Positions 25,281-34,280 are shown, counted from the stretch's first letter. The stretch is DNA of 64,000 bases from Peribacillus asahii (GCF_004006295.1 NZ_CP026095.1:916001-980000); one strand, 5' to 3'. The notes: a model not told the origin generated them from the letters alone. Program-made: numbers and translations.

Positions 25281-26324
25281 ATGTCTAAGGAAATTACGAA
25301 TGATACATTTTTAAGAGCGGCACGCGGGGAAAAGACAGATCATGTACCGGTTTGGTATATGCGTCAAGCAGGTCGTTCTCAGCCTGAATATCGAAAAATA
25401 AAAGAGAAATACTCTCTATTTGAAATTACGCATCAGCCGGAACTAGCAGCTTATGTAACTAGATTACCAGTTGAACAGTATGGTGTAGATGCGGCGATTC
25501 TTTATAAAGATATTATGACACCGCTTCCAGCAATCGGTGTAGATGTAGATATAAAAGCGGGAATCGGCCCTGTCATTGAAAATCCGATTCGTTCACTGCA
25601 AGATGTAGAAAGATTAGGCGAATTGCATCCTGAGCAAGATGTTCCTTACGTTTTAGATACGATTAAACTATTAACAACGGAGCAGTTATCCGTTCCGTTA
25701 ATCGGTTTCTCGGGTGCTCCTTTTACGATTGCTTCTTACATGATTGAAGGCGGCCCATCGAAAAACTACAATAAAACAAAAGCGTTTATGTATGCAGAAC
25801 CTAAAGCTTGGTTCGCATTGATGGATAAATTAGCTGATACGATTATCGTATATGTGAAGGCTCAAATTCAAGCAGGCGCAAAAGCTGTGCAAATTTTTGA
25901 CTCTTGGGTAGGGGCATTAAATGTAGCGGATTACCGCGTATTTATTAAACCTGTGATGGAGCGAATTTTCTCCTCTTTACGAGAAGAAAATGTCCCGTTA
26001 ATTATGTTTGGAGTCGGTGCGAGTCATCTAGCACTAGAGTGGAACGATTTACCTCTTGATGTAGTTGGCTTAGATTGGCGTTTACCAATCTCGCAAGCAA
26101 GAAACATCGGGATACACAAAACCGTACAAGGAAACCTAGACCCAGCTATTCTACTAGCTCCTTGGGAAGTCATTGAGGAGCGGGCAAAAGCAATCCTTGA
26201 TGAAGGTATGGCACAAGACGGATACATCTTTAATCTTGGACACGGTGTGTTCCCTTCTGTGAATCCGGATGTTTTAAAACGATTAACGAATTTTATCCAT
26301 GAATATTCTGCTAGTCAAAAATAA
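25281..26324 (+). CDS. hemE: Uroporphyrinogen decarboxylase HemE
   Basis: 347 residues. N-terminal signature [16 protein letters not shown] (UROD signature 1) and [17 protein letters not shown] are present, as is the C-terminal [16 protein letters not shown]. It decarboxylates uroporphyrinogen III to coproporphyrinogen III in heme synthesis. RBS AAAGGTGG is present. It is followed by hemH after 37 bases, forming an operon. Upstream 215 bases hold no gene and no visible riboswitch. Confidence 0.97.
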   Translation: MSKEITNDTFLRAARGEKTDHVPVWYMRQAGRSQPEYRKIKEKYSLFEITHQPELAAYVTRLPVEQYGVDAAILYKDIMTPLPAIGVDVDIKAGIGPVIENPIRSLQDVERLGELHPEQDVPYVLDTIKLLTTEQLSVPLIGFSGAPFTIASYMIEGGPSKNYNKTKAFMYAEPKAWFALMDKLADTIIVYVKAQIQAGAKAVQIFDSWVGALNVADYRVFIKPVMERIFSSLREENVPLIMFGVGASHLALEWNDLPLDVVGLDWRLPISQARNIGIHKTVQGNLDPAILLAPWEVIEERAKAILDEGMAQDGYIFNLGHGVFPSVNPDVLKRLTNFIHEYSASQK

Positions 26325-26361
26325 ATAATGGAATGTAGATGAATCTAAAGAGGTGACATGT

Positions 26362-27291
26362 GTGGCAAGGAAGAAAATAGGGCTTTTAGTTATGGCCTAT
26401 GGAACACCGAATAAAGAAGAGGATATTGAAAGATATTATACACATATTAGACATGGCAGAAGACCATCGGATGAATTACTAGAAGATTTAAAAGGAAGAT
26501 ATAAAGCGATTGGCGGTTTGTCTCCGCTCGCACGTATTACAGAAGGGCAGGCAGAAGGGCTTGAAAAACGCTTAAATGAGATTCAAGATGAGATTGAATT
26601 TAAAGCGTATTTAGGACTCAAGCATATCGAGCCGTTTGTTGAAGACGCGGTGAAACAAATGGCTGATGATGGAATTACAGAAGCCGTAAGCATTGTATTA
26701 GCACCGCATTTTTCAACGTTTAGTGTAAAATCTTATAATGGACGTGCTCAAGATGAGGCAGCAAAGTACGGTCTAAAAATTACTTCTGTTGAAAGCTGGT
26801 ATGACGAGCCGAAATTTATTCAATTTTGGGTGAATGAGTTAAACGATGTCATTGATTGCATGACAGCAGAAGAACGAGACAATTATGCATTAATTGTTTC
26901 GGCTCATAGCTTACCAGAAAAGATTGTACAATTGGGCGATCCGTATCCGAAGCAGCTAGAAGAAACTGCTCAACTGATTGCTGATGGTGCAGGCGTTTCA
27001 AATTATGCAGTTGGCTGGCAAAGCGCTGGACAAACACCGGAACCTTGGCTTGGCCCGGATGTTCAAGATTTAACGAGAGATTTATATGAGGAAAAAGGAT
27101 ATAAAGCGTTTATCTATATCCCAGTTGGATTTGTATCGACGCATTTAGAAGTTCTCTATGATAATGATTATGAATGTAAAGTCGTAACGGATGAAATTGG
27201 GGCGAGCTATTATAGACCTGCTATGCCGGATGTGCAGCCAGCGTTCATTGATGCTTTAGCAACAATTGTGTTAAATAAATTACAAGGATAA
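26362..27291 (+). CDS. hemH: Ferrochelatase HemH (coproporphyrin-type)
   Basis: 309 residues from GTG 26362; AGAGGTGA lies 5-7 bases before it and the resulting start [15 protein letters not shown] equals the family start. An alternative GTG at 26353 overlaps the RBS. Invariant H in [11 protein letters not shown] (~182) and E in [26 protein letters not shown] are visible. Firmicute HemH inserts iron into coproporphyrin III. In B. subtilis hemY (CgoX) follows; here a terminator follows immediately. Confidence 0.96.
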   Translation: MARKKIGLLVMAYGTPNKEEDIERYYTHIRHGRRPSDELLEDLKGRYKAIGGLSPLARITEGQAEGLEKRLNEIQDEIEFKAYLGLKHIEPFVEDAVKQMADDGITEAVSIVLAPHFSTFSVKSYNGRAQDEAAKYGLKITSVESWYDEPKFIQFWVNELNDVIDCMTAEERDNYALIVSAHSLPEKIVQLGDPYPKQLEETAQLIADGAGVSNYAVGWQSAGQTPEPWLGPDVQDLTRDLYEEKGYKAFIYIPVGFVSTHLEVLYDNDYECKVVTDEIGASYYRPAMPDVQPAFIDALATIVLNKLQG

Positions 27292-27337
27292 AAAAGGAAT
27301 GACTGTCCAATATGTTGTGGGATGGTCATTCTTTTTT
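27292..27337 (+). terminator. Terminator of hemEH
   Basis: GGAATGAC / GTCATTC stem with T-run directly after hemH. Confidence 0.75.
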
Positions 27338-27420
27338 AGTTTTTGATAGATTTTTTGTTGTCTAATTCTAGCGCTTTTTGCTTTTCGTAAGGTGGGAATG
27401 TTAGAGAAGATTGCAAATGG

Positions 27421-27492
27421 TTTTTGGCTCATTTAATTCAGCTATGCTGAAAGGCGTGTGAGACCGAGGTCTCACACGAAATGAGCCAAAAA
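27421..27492. repeat. GTTGATTTTTGGCTC-family repeat, copy b, cruciform
   Basis: A perfect outer 14-bp stem (TTTTTGGCTCATTT with AAATGAGCCAAAAA) encloses two perfect inner hairpins: TTCAGC-tat-GCTGAA (27437-27451) and CGTGTGAGACC/GGTCTCACACG (27455-27478). This is a three-way junction in 72 bases. Confidence 0.75.
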
Positions 27493-27569
27493 TCAGTAGT
27501 GTTTTATCAAGTCTTTTGAAAAGTGCTTGCTATGAAAAATAAAATTTGTTACCATCATAAAGAACCGAA

Positions 27570-27592
27570 TGACCGATTTTGAAAAATGGTCA
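27570..27592 (+). promoter_or_regulatory. Candidate YhgD operator upstream of yhgD
   Basis: TGACC-N13-GGTCA, immediately upstream of the yhgD RBS. An identical-architecture site lies before yhgE. Confidence 0.65.
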
Positions 27593-27606
27593 GTGAGAGG
27601 TGAGAT

Positions 27607-28185
27607 ATGTCTATTGATCGTAAGCAACTCATTTTAGAAGCGGCTACGAAGTCTTTTTCGTTGTTTGGATATAAGGCGACTACAATGGATCAAGTAGCAA
27701 AAATTGCGAATGTTGGAAAAGGGACGATTTATACTTTTTATGCGAATAAAGAGCAGTTATTTAAAGAGATTGTACTGCAGATGATTGAGGAAATGAAGCA
27801 GGAGGCGGACCAAGCCATCCAGCCTGAATTAAGCTTCAAAGAGAATTTACATCGAGCTGTATATCGCATTCTTGAATTTAGAAAAGAGCATCAATTATCG
27901 CTTAAATTAGTTCAAGAAGAAAAGGAAATGGGAACACCAGCTGTTCAAGAGATGCTCAATGAGGTGGAGCTTGCTATCGTTTCGTATTTGAAGGAAAAAA
28001 TTTCGATAGCGATAGAGAAAGCATATATACGCCCATGTGACCCTGAAATCACCGCTTTTTTAATGTTCAAGCTGTATTTAGCGTTTATTTCTGATTGGGA
28101 ACGAAATCATAAGCCTCTTGAAAAAAAAGAAATAGCTGAACTATTTGAGTTATATTTATTTACTGGATTGTCGATTGCTCCATGA
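27607..28185 (+). CDS. yhgD: TetR-family regulator YhgD
   Basis: 192 residues. N-terminal TetR helix-turn-helix (about 8-55: ILEAATKSFSLFGYKATTMDQVAKIANVGKGTIYTFYANKEQLFKEIV), then a helical ligand-binding domain. Same order as B. subtilis yhgD-yhgE, after the hem genes. Matched palindromes upstream of this gene and of yhgE suggest that it represses both itself and the partner transporter. Ligand unknown. RBS GAGAGGTGA. Confidence 0.92.
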   Translation: MSIDRKQLILEAATKSFSLFGYKATTMDQVAKIANVGKGTIYTFYANKEQLFKEIVLQMIEEMKQEADQAIQPELSFKENLHRAVYRILEFRKEHQLSLKLVQEEKEMGTPAVQEMLNEVELAIVSYLKEKISIAIEKAYIRPCDPEITAFLMFKLYLAFISDWERNHKPLEKKEIAELFELYLFTGLSIAP

Positions 28186-28210
28186 TAATCCATATTTTTT
28201 TGCAACATTA

Positions 28211-28233
28211 TGACCAATTGAATGAAATGGTCA
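28211..28233 (+). promoter_or_regulatory. Candidate YhgD operator upstream of yhgE
   Basis: TGACC-N13-GGTCA 22 bases before the yhgE start. It shares ATT and TGAAAT spacer bases with the yhgD site. Confidence 0.65.
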
Positions 28234-28255
28234 ATTGTGTTTAGGAGGGAATACT

Positions 28256-30463
28256 TTGAAACCGAGTTTATTAAAACAGCAAGTAGTCGAACTGTTTAAA
28301 AATAAAAAAATGCTCGTCTCGATTATTGCTATTTTGTTTATTCCAATTTTATATAGCGGGACGTTTTTATGGGCCTTTTGGGATCCATACAGTCATTTAG
28401 AAGATTTACCTGTAGCAATTGTGAATAACGATAAAGGGGCTGAAATGGAAGGAGAAAAGTTGCAGCTTGGAGATGAATTTGTTGATAAGTTAAAGGAAAG
28501 CAAAGATTTTGATTTTCAGTTTGTGAATCGAGAAACCGGTTATCGAAACTTAGAGAATCAAAAATATTACTTATTAGTCGAAATTCCCGAGAACTTTTCA
28601 GAAAATGCAACAACATTGATGGATGAAGATCCGCAAAAGTTACAGTTAAAGTACGTGCCGAATGAGAGCTTTAACTTTTTATCAGCTCAAATTGGCGAGA
28701 CAGCGGTTGCTAAAATTCAAAAGGCGCTATCAGAAAAAGTAACAGAGACTTATGCCGAAACGATGTTTGATATTATGACGAAACTGGCCGATGGATATGA
28801 GTCTACAGACAAAGCAGCTGGAAAATTGAAAGATGGCATTATGGATCTTGATGAAGGAGCGAAAACACTAGAAGAGAAATTAACCTTATTAGCTAAAAAG
28901 CAGGTCGAGTTTACAGGCGGTACGAAAAAAGTACATGATGGGACTGTTGAGCTGCAAAAAGGAGCAGCAACACTTGCAGATGGTTTAAGTCAGTTGGCCA
29001 ATGCTCAAAATCAGTTGATTGAAGGAGCGCAAAAAGCAGAAGAGGGAGCAGGAAGCCTTCAAGCTGGAATTGATCAAGCTCATACTGGCATAGGTACAGT
29101 TGAGGAGAAAATGAACGAAGTTGTATCAGGAACGGATCAAATTCATCAGGGCAGCGAGCAATTGGAGGGTTCGTTACAAAAATTTCAAACAGGAGCGAAC
29201 AGTGCGGCTCAAGGGGCAAAGGAATTAGAAGAGGGAGTTGCTGCACTGCAATCACAATTAGAGCCTGTTATGCCCGCGTTGCCTGAAGAACAACAGGCTG
29301 CCTTGAAGCAAGCACTAGCACAGTTGTCAGCAGGAGCAACAAAACTTGGAGAAGGCAATGAAACATTAGCTAGCTCTGCAGGCCAAATAGAGTCGGGAGC
29401 ATCCACGTTATCTGAGAAAATCGCAACACTAAATAACGGACAAAAAGCACTTCAAACAGGGATTTCTGAACTGAGCGACGGGACAGAGCAGTTGAAAAAC
29501 GGTGCCGCTCAATTAACAGAAGGGCAAACTCAATTACGGGTGGGCTTAGTGACGTTTGGTGAGAAGCTGTCTGAAGCATCGGCCGGCAGTCAAAATCTTG
29601 CTAAAGGTTCGACAACACTTGTTGATGGGGTCAATCAGTTACAAACAGGTTCAACAGCATTAGCAGATGGGTCTAGTCAACTAGCAGAAGGTTCTAGTCA
29701 AATCGTGAATGGAACTAATAAGTTAGCAGAGGGTTCTACAGAATTTAAAGATGAAATCAATGAAGCAGCAACAGAGGCATCCGAGATTCAGGCAAACGAC
29801 AAAACGTATAATATGGTCGCAGAGCCAGTAACTGTTGAAAAAGAAAGCATAAATAAAGTTCCAAACTACGGAACAGGTATTGCTCCTTATTTCTTATCGT
29901 TAGGATTGTTTGTTGGAGCGCTAATACTTTCTATTGTATTTCCATATAAAGATCCAGTTGATATTCCGCGCAGCGGGTTTAGCTGGTTTACTAGTAAACT
30001 AAGTGTTATCACGGTTATTGGAACAATCCAAGCTTTAATCGCTTCAGGAGTCACATTATGGGTATTAGATATGGATGTTCAAAGTGTACCATTGTTTATT
30101 CTATATTCTATTTTAACAAGCTTAGTCTTTATTACATTAGTTCAATTATTAGTGACAACATTAGGAGACCCAGGCCGTTTTATAGCAATTCTCATCTTAA
30201 TTTTACAATTAACAACAAGTGCGGGAACATTTCCGATTGAATTAGTTCCGCAGCCACTACAAGATTTCAATGGCTTATTGCCAATGGCATATACCGTTCG
30301 AGGCTATAAAGAAGTCATTTCTAGTGGGAACTTTAGTTTAATGTGGCAAAATGGATATGTGCTCATCGGCTTTATGGTAAGTTTTATGGTGTTGACATTG
30401 TTGTATTTTGTGATTAGCCATAAAAAGAAGTATTCCGGTGTTAATGAATTAGCAGAAGAATAA
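28256..30463 (+). CDS. yhgE: YhgE/Pip-family membrane protein
   Basis: 735 residues from TTG 28256, placed by AGGAGGG six bases upstream; the in-frame codons before it are non-conserved. An N-terminal membrane helix (SIIAILFIPILYSGTFLWAF) is followed by a long extracytoplasmic region made of repeated heptad-like blocks (DG..QL..GA..L..G..QL), about residues 180-520, and five C-terminal ABC2-type membrane helices. Related to phage infection proteins and to ESX/T7SS-associated YueB. The role is unknown; YhgD control implies an inducible export or stress function. Confidence 0.92.
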   Translation: MKPSLLKQQVVELFKNKKMLVSIIAILFIPILYSGTFLWAFWDPYSHLEDLPVAIVNNDKGAEMEGEKLQLGDEFVDKLKESKDFDFQFVNRETGYRNLENQKYYLLVEIPENFSENATTLMDEDPQKLQLKYVPNESFNFLSAQIGETAVAKIQKALSEKVTETYAETMFDIMTKLADGYESTDKAAGKLKDGIMDLDEGAKTLEEKLTLLAKKQVEFTGGTKKVHDGTVELQKGAATLADGLSQLANAQNQLIEGAQKAEEGAGSLQAGIDQAHTGIGTVEEKMNEVVSGTDQIHQGSEQLEGSLQKFQTGANSAAQGAKELEEGVAALQSQLEPVMPALPEEQQAALKQALAQLSAGATKLGEGNETLASSAGQIESGASTLSEKIATLNNGQKALQTGISELSDGTEQLKNGAAQLTEGQTQLRVGLVTFGEKLSEASAGSQNLAKGSTTLVDGVNQLQTGSTALADGSSQLAEGSSQIVNGTNKLAEGSTEFKDEINEAATEASEIQANDKTYNMVAEPVTVEKESINKVPNYGTGIAPYFLSLGLFVGALILSIVFPYKDPVDIPRSGFSWFTSKLSVITVIGTIQALIASGVTLWVLDMDVQSVPLFILYSILTSLVFITLVQLLVTTLGDPGRFIAILILILQLTTSAGTFPIELVPQPLQDFNGLLPMAYTVRGYKEVISSGNFSLMWQNGYVLIGFMVSFMVLTLLYFVISHKKKYSGVNELAEE

Positions 30464-30501
30464 GAAGAGCGGAACTAGCTCGTTTAGATTAGATAGAAAA
30501 T

Positions 30502-30549
30502 AATAAGAGTCACCAAAAGATTGTTTGTTGTCTTTTGGTGACTCTTATT
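30502..30549. terminator. Terminator of yhgE
   Basis: A perfect 19-bp stem (AATAAGAGTCACCAAAAGA and its complement), loop of 10, symmetrical A/T runs. Confidence 0.88.
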
Positions 30550-30570
30550 TTGTTATAGAACAATGTTGAT

Positions 30571-30625
30571 GTTTGGCTCTTGCTCGTGTGAAACCCTATC
30601 CTTACACACCTTGTAGTAAAGCCAA
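30571..30625. repeat. GTTGATTTTTGGCTC-family repeat, copy c (degenerate)
   Basis: GTTGATGTTTGGCTCTTGCT, CGTGTGAAA and ACACACC segments, then AAAGCCAATA. It is recognisable but the arms are decayed. Confidence 0.5.
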
Positions 30626-30754
30626 TAAATAAAAAAAACGATTCCCATTAAAAAGAACCGTCTTACAATTTGGGGATAGGGCCAGTGGTGAACTAGCCCT
30701 TATATAGAAGCATCTACTTTAAAAAAGTGGATGATGGAACCAATTTTAAAAAAG

Positions 30755-30883
30755 TTATTTTGTAGACAAGCAATGGTCACATTTGTTTCCGTAACATTCA
30801 TGTTGTTCTTCGATTTTTTTTCCACATTCTACGCATTGCTTCGGTGGTAGGTTTTTGAAGAATTCAACGCTACTTTTAATCAT
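30755..30883 (-). CDS. yhfH: YhfH-like small zinc-ribbon protein
   Basis: 42 residues with ATG at 30883 and the RBS AGGAGGA 7-9 bases upstream. Start MIKSSVEFFKNLPPK, then CVECGKKIEEQHECYGNKCDHC: two CxxC-type cysteine pairs plus an extra Cys, i.e. a small zinc-ribbon. Length and position, divergent from yhfI, match YhfH. Function unknown. Confidence 0.82.
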   Translation of the reverse strand: MIKSSVEFFKNLPPKQCVECGKKIEEQHECYGNKCDHCLSTK

Positions 30884-31092
30884 GAAATCCATCCTCCTGT
30901 TCAACTTATCGGTTATCTATGACTTGATTGTATTATAACAGTTTCGTTGTGTCAATATATGTTTTATAACATTCTTGAAAAGATGCAAAACGTAAGCAAA
31001 TAGTTTATATTTGTGGTAGGCTTCGTTGCTCAATATTTTTTCATAAAATAATGGGTAGCTCATTGCGTCTGAAGCCGCAGTTTCAGTTCAAA

Positions 31093-31133
31093 TCATCAAC
31101 AGTCAAAAGTACCTCCATTGATAGAAGTTTCAC
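31093..31133 (-). repeat. Decayed reverse-strand copy of the 9654 element's left end
   Basis: Read on the minus strand: AATAAAGTGAAACTTCtATCAaTGGaGG followed by CTTTT and a return arm TGTTGAT. It matches P1/P2 of the full element at most positions. It lies in the ~100 bases upstream of yhfI, where the yhfI frame stays open by chance. Confidence 0.5.
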
Positions 31134-31191
31134 TTTATTGTCCATTCAATATGGACTAAATGCAGAAGCGATAAAAGGAGTGACAATAAGC

Positions 31192-31932
31192 ATGAAGATT
31201 ACCGTTATTGGTTTTTGGGGTGGATACCCAGCGAAAAATGAAGCAAGTTCAGGATACTTATTGGAATATGAGGATTATCGCGTATTGCTTGATTGTGGCA
31301 GCGGTGTGTTAGCTCAATTGCAAAACCATTTGAAACCAGAAGAATTAGATGCGGTTGTGTTAAGTCATTATCATCCAGATCATGTGGCGGATATTGGGGT
31401 ATTACAGCATGCGCTCTTAATTCAACAAATGCTGGGCAGTAAGCAGAAAACACTTCCAATCTATGGACATTCTTTAGATCAGATTGAATTTAATAAACTT
31501 TCATATAAAAACATTACAAAGGGAATCGCTTATTCAACTGAAAAGCCCGTACAAATCGGCCCCTTTACGTTTCGATTTATGAAAACGAATCACCCGGCTC
31601 CATGCTTTGCCATGAGAATTGAAGCAGGAGGAGACACGCTCGTATATACGGGAGACACTACATATATGGATGAATTGGCGGAATTTGCGAGCGAGGCTAA
31701 CGTATTGTTGTGCGAGAGTAACTTTTACAGCGATACAAATACAGACCCTTCGAAAGCAGGGCATATGACAGCGCGAGAAGCAGGAATGATTGCGGAGAAG
31801 GCGAATGTACAGCTCTTAATTTTAACTCATTTACCGCATTACGGAGATCACCAGCAGTTAAAGAAAGAAGCCGGTGAAGTATTTATGCGTGAAATTGCAC
31901 TGGCGAAAAGCTGCTTAGAGTTTCAGCTTTGA
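31192..31932 (+). CDS. yhfI: Metallo-beta-lactamase fold hydrolase YhfI
   Basis: 246 residues from ATG 31192 (AAAGGAGTGA upstream; the frame extends 47 codons further back through repeat DNA without an RBS). Motif SHYHPDHVAD is HxHxDH of the MBL fold, with TNHPAPCFAMRI and YTGDTTYMDELAEFA supplying the later ligands. Resembles RNase Z-like ElaC hydrolases, but shorter and without the full exosite arm. Immediately upstream of lplJ, as yhfI-yhfJ in B. subtilis. Confidence 0.9.
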   Translation: MKITVIGFWGGYPAKNEASSGYLLEYEDYRVLLDCGSGVLAQLQNHLKPEELDAVVLSHYHPDHVADIGVLQHALLIQQMLGSKQKTLPIYGHSLDQIEFNKLSYKNITKGIAYSTEKPVQIGPFTFRFMKTNHPAPCFAMRIEAGGDTLVYTGDTTYMDELAEFASEANVLLCESNFYSDTNTDPSKAGHMTAREAGMIAEKANVQLLILTHLPHYGDHQQLKKEAGEVFMREIALAKSCLEFQL

Positions 31933-31957
31933 CGAATGAACACAAGGAGGAGCAAGG

Positions 31958-32947
31958 ATGCTTTTTATTGATAACAAAGGAATTACCGACCCACGAATTA
32001 ACTTGGCGATTGAGGAATACGCGCTAAAACATTTAGATATTAATGAATCGTACTTATTATTTTATATTAATAAAAATGCGATTATTATCGGGAAGAATCA
32101 AAATACGGTTGAAGAGATTAATCAGGACTATGTAGATGAGCAGGGCATTACGGTTGTTCGTCGTCTTTCCGGTGGTGGAGCTGTTTATCACGATTTAGGC
32201 AACTTGAATTTTAGCTTTATTACGAAAGATGATGGAGATAGCTTTCATAATTTTAAAAAATTCACTGAACCTGTTGTGAAAGCGCTTGGGAAGCTGGGCG
32301 TTCAAGCCGAGCTAAGCGGGCGTAACGATATTATGGCGGAAGGGAAGAAGATTTCCGGCAATGCGATGTTTGCGACAAGAGGACGGATGTTCAGTCACGG
32401 TACGTTATTGTTTAACTCTGAAATGGAGCATATCGTATCAGCATTGAAAGTAAAGAAAGATAAAATCGAATCCAAAGGCATTAAGTCTATTAGAAGCCGT
32501 GTTGGCAATATTGCAGACTTCTTAAAAGAACCAATGACAATTGAAGAATTTCGCAGCTTCTTATTAAAAAATATTTTTGAAGGAACTGAGGAAATTCCAG
32601 AATACGTGTTAACGGAAGAGGATTGGAAGGAGATTCATAAAATCTCGGAAAAACGATATCAGCAATGGGATTGGAATTATGGTCGATCTCCAAAGTTTAA
32701 TTTACAGCATTCTCATCGTTTTCCAGTTGGTTCGATTGATATAAGACTAGAAGTAAATAAAGGGATAATTGAAAACTGTAAAATTTATGGTGATTTCTTC
32801 GGTGTAGGAGAAGTAACAGACATTGAACACAAATTAACGGGCGTTCGTTATGAAAAACAAGCGATTGATGCGGTATTAGAAGAGGTCGATGTACAACATT
32901 ATTTTGGCAATGTAACAAAAGAAGATATATTGAAATTGATTTTTTAA
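31958..32947 (+). CDS. lplJ: Lipoate--protein ligase LplJ
   Basis: 329 residues. Catalytic-domain motifs RRLSGGGAVYHDLGNLNFSFI (lipoyl-AMP site) and GRNDIMAEGKKISGNAMF, with an accessory C-terminal domain (about 250-329). Attaches scavenged lipoate to E2 and GcvH proteins. Follows yhfI by 25 bases with a good AAGGAGGAG, so they are likely cotranscribed. Terminator follows at 32953. Confidence 0.94.
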   Translation: MLFIDNKGITDPRINLAIEEYALKHLDINESYLLFYINKNAIIIGKNQNTVEEINQDYVDEQGITVVRRLSGGGAVYHDLGNLNFSFITKDDGDSFHNFKKFTEPVVKALGKLGVQAELSGRNDIMAEGKKISGNAMFATRGRMFSHGTLLFNSEMEHIVSALKVKKDKIESKGIKSIRSRVGNIADFLKEPMTIEEFRSFLLKNIFEGTEEIPEYVLTEEDWKEIHKISEKRYQQWDWNYGRSPKFNLQHSHRFPVGSIDIRLEVNKGIIENCKIYGDFFGVGEVTDIEHKLTGVRYEKQAIDAVLEEVDVQHYFGNVTKEDILKLIF

Positions 32948-32952
32948 TTGGA

Positions 32953-32983
32953 AAATCCGTCCTAGCTTAGTTAGGGCGTTTTT
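32953..32983 (+). terminator. Terminator of yhfI-lplJ
   Basis: CGTCCTA / TAGGGCG and a seven-T run. Confidence 0.7.
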
Positions 32984-33010
32984 TTGTGTGTAGAGGTTCT
33001 GTTAAATAAC

Positions 33011-33045
33011 GTTGTTGATTTTCGGCTCATTTAAGCACCTTCGTT
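33011..33045. repeat. GTTGATTTTTGGCTC-family repeat, copy d (left part only)
   Basis: GTTGTTGATTTTCGGCTCAT then TTAAGCACC; no matching right arm is seen. The remainder to 33228 is AT-rich with no supported gene. Confidence 0.4.
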
Positions 33046-33228
33046 TCTTGGGGGCGGATGCTGGGGAGCTAAGTAAGGGGCTTATTTCTAGCAAATTCAA
33101 TATTTTATTAATTAATTTTCTCTAATACACCGTTAATAGAATTACCAAAAAAATGTTGACACCTCCAAATTTTATAACTATATTTAAAAATAAATATTTA
33201 CATTTTTACTTAAAAAAACCAAAATTTG

Positions 33229-33253
33229 ACGTATGTGTACATACGTATTCAAA
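33229..33253. promoter_or_regulatory. Palindrome cluster with ATACGTAT core, sites 1
   Basis: ACGTATGTGTACATACGT (8-bp arms) overlaps CATACGTATTCAAA. The latter 14-mer recurs at 33295-33308. Confidence 0.45.
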
Positions 33254-33294
33254 AAGGAAAGGTGTAATAAAAGTAGAAATTATGTCTTATTTTG

Positions 33295-33308
33295 CATACG
33301 TATTCAAA
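33295..33308. promoter_or_regulatory. CATACGTATTCAAA site 2
   Basis: Direct repeat of the 33240-33253 14-mer, 55 bases downstream. An inverted copy (TGAATACGTATGCA) lies at 34514-34527 on the other side of the SDR gene. Candidate operators of an unknown regulator. Confidence 0.45.
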
Positions 33309-33333
33309 TTCATTAACTATGTTTGTTACATAG

Positions 33334-33510
33334 AAAAAGATTGAAAAGATTGAATCTCAAAGAAGGTCACTATTAAATCACGATGAGTTAGAACAACGAA
33401 GAATGTGGCGTGACCGAACGTTAATGTCATTAGTAAATTTCAAACAAACTCTAGATTCCAAGTATAATTCAGCGAGAACTAGTGAGAAAGAGAGGATCAT
33501 ATGTCAGTAA
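33334..33510 (+). pseudogene. Possible C-terminal remnant of a regulatory gene before the SDR gene
   Basis: An open stretch of 58 codons (start of frame KKIEKIESQRRSLLNHDE, then EQRRMWRDRTLMSLVNFKQTLDSKY) has protein-like composition. It ends at a TAA overlapping the SDR start in another frame, as for coupled operon genes. It has no start codon with an RBS at its beginning; a stop at 33331 precedes it. It could be the tail of a MerR/TetR-type regulator. Tentative. Confidence 0.3.
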
Positions 33511-34280
33511 AAAATAAAGTTGTTATCGTTACGAGTGCAAGCAGAGGGATTGGAAAGGTTATTGCTTATTCCTTTTCAAAAGAAGGAGCAAATCTTGTTT
33601 TAGTAGGCAGGTCGAAAGAGGCTTTAGAAAAGGTAGAATTAGAATTAAAAGAGGAAAATCCAAATGTTATTAGTGTCATTGCTGATGTTACCAACGAAGA
33701 ACAAGTAAAACATATGGCAGAAAAAACAATTGAGGTATTCGGCAAAATTGATGTACTGGTGAATAATGCTGGAACTGCAGGTCCAACTACCTCTGTTAAA
33801 GATTTGGCAGTTGAAGATTTTCAAGCTGTTCTAAATGACAATTTAACAAGTACATTCTTATGCATTAAAGCTGTCGTTCCAAACATGATGGAAAACCAAT
33901 CAGGTCGTATCATTAACCTATCTTCTGTTTCAGGAAAGCGCGCTCTGCCATATCGAGTAGGATATTGTGCGGCTAAAATGGGAGTCATAGGTTTAACAAG
34001 AACACTAGCAGCTGAACTAGGTGAACATAACATTACCGTTAACGCAATTTGTCCTGGATTTGTTGAAGGTGAACGAATTGATAGTGTTATTTCAAACCAA
34101 GGAAAAGTAAGAGGAATTGATAAAGAGGAAGTGGAACGTGAATTAAAAAGTTCATCTCCATTAAAACGTTTTGTCAAACCAGAAGAAATTGCCAAGACGG
34201 CCGTATTTTTATCGACCGACGCGGCAATTGGAATCACTGGAGAAGATGTAAATGTGAGTTCTGGAGTAGTTATGTATTAA
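33501..34280 (+). CDS. Short-chain dehydrogenase/reductase (FabG-like)
   Basis: 259 residues. Cofactor motif TSASRGIGK (usual TGxxxGIG with Ser for Gly at position 2), NNAG near 90, catalytic S in INLSSVSG, Y-x-x-x-K in YCAAKMG, and the C-terminal FLSTDAAIGITGEDVNVSSG. NADP or NAD preference is not clear. Cytosolic oxidoreductase of unknown substrate. AGAGAGGATC precedes the ATG. Together with the MFS gene it is inserted between lplJ and lcfB and bracketed by ATACGTAT-core sites, suggesting acquired DNA. Confidence 0.9.
   Translation: MSVKNKVVIVTSASRGIGKVIAYSFSKEGANLVLVGRSKEALEKVELELKEENPNVISVIADVTNEEQVKHMAEKTIEVFGKIDVLVNNAGTAGPTTSVKDLAVEDFQAVLNDNLTSTFLCIKAVVPNMMENQSGRIINLSSVSGKRALPYRVGYCAAKMGVIGLTRTLAAELGEHNITVNAICPGFVEGERIDSVISNQGKVRGIDKEEVERELKSSSPLKRFVKPEEIAKTAVFLSTDAAIGITGEDVNVSSGVVMY

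Noticed and set aside
31051-31191. N-terminal extension of the yhfI frame
   Set aside because: It runs through a reversed repeat remnant, lacks an RBS and is not in the family; start set at 31192.
33153-33344. 63-codon frame before the SDR gene
   Set aside because: Low-complexity Phe/Lys/Tyr composition, crosses palindromes, no RBS.
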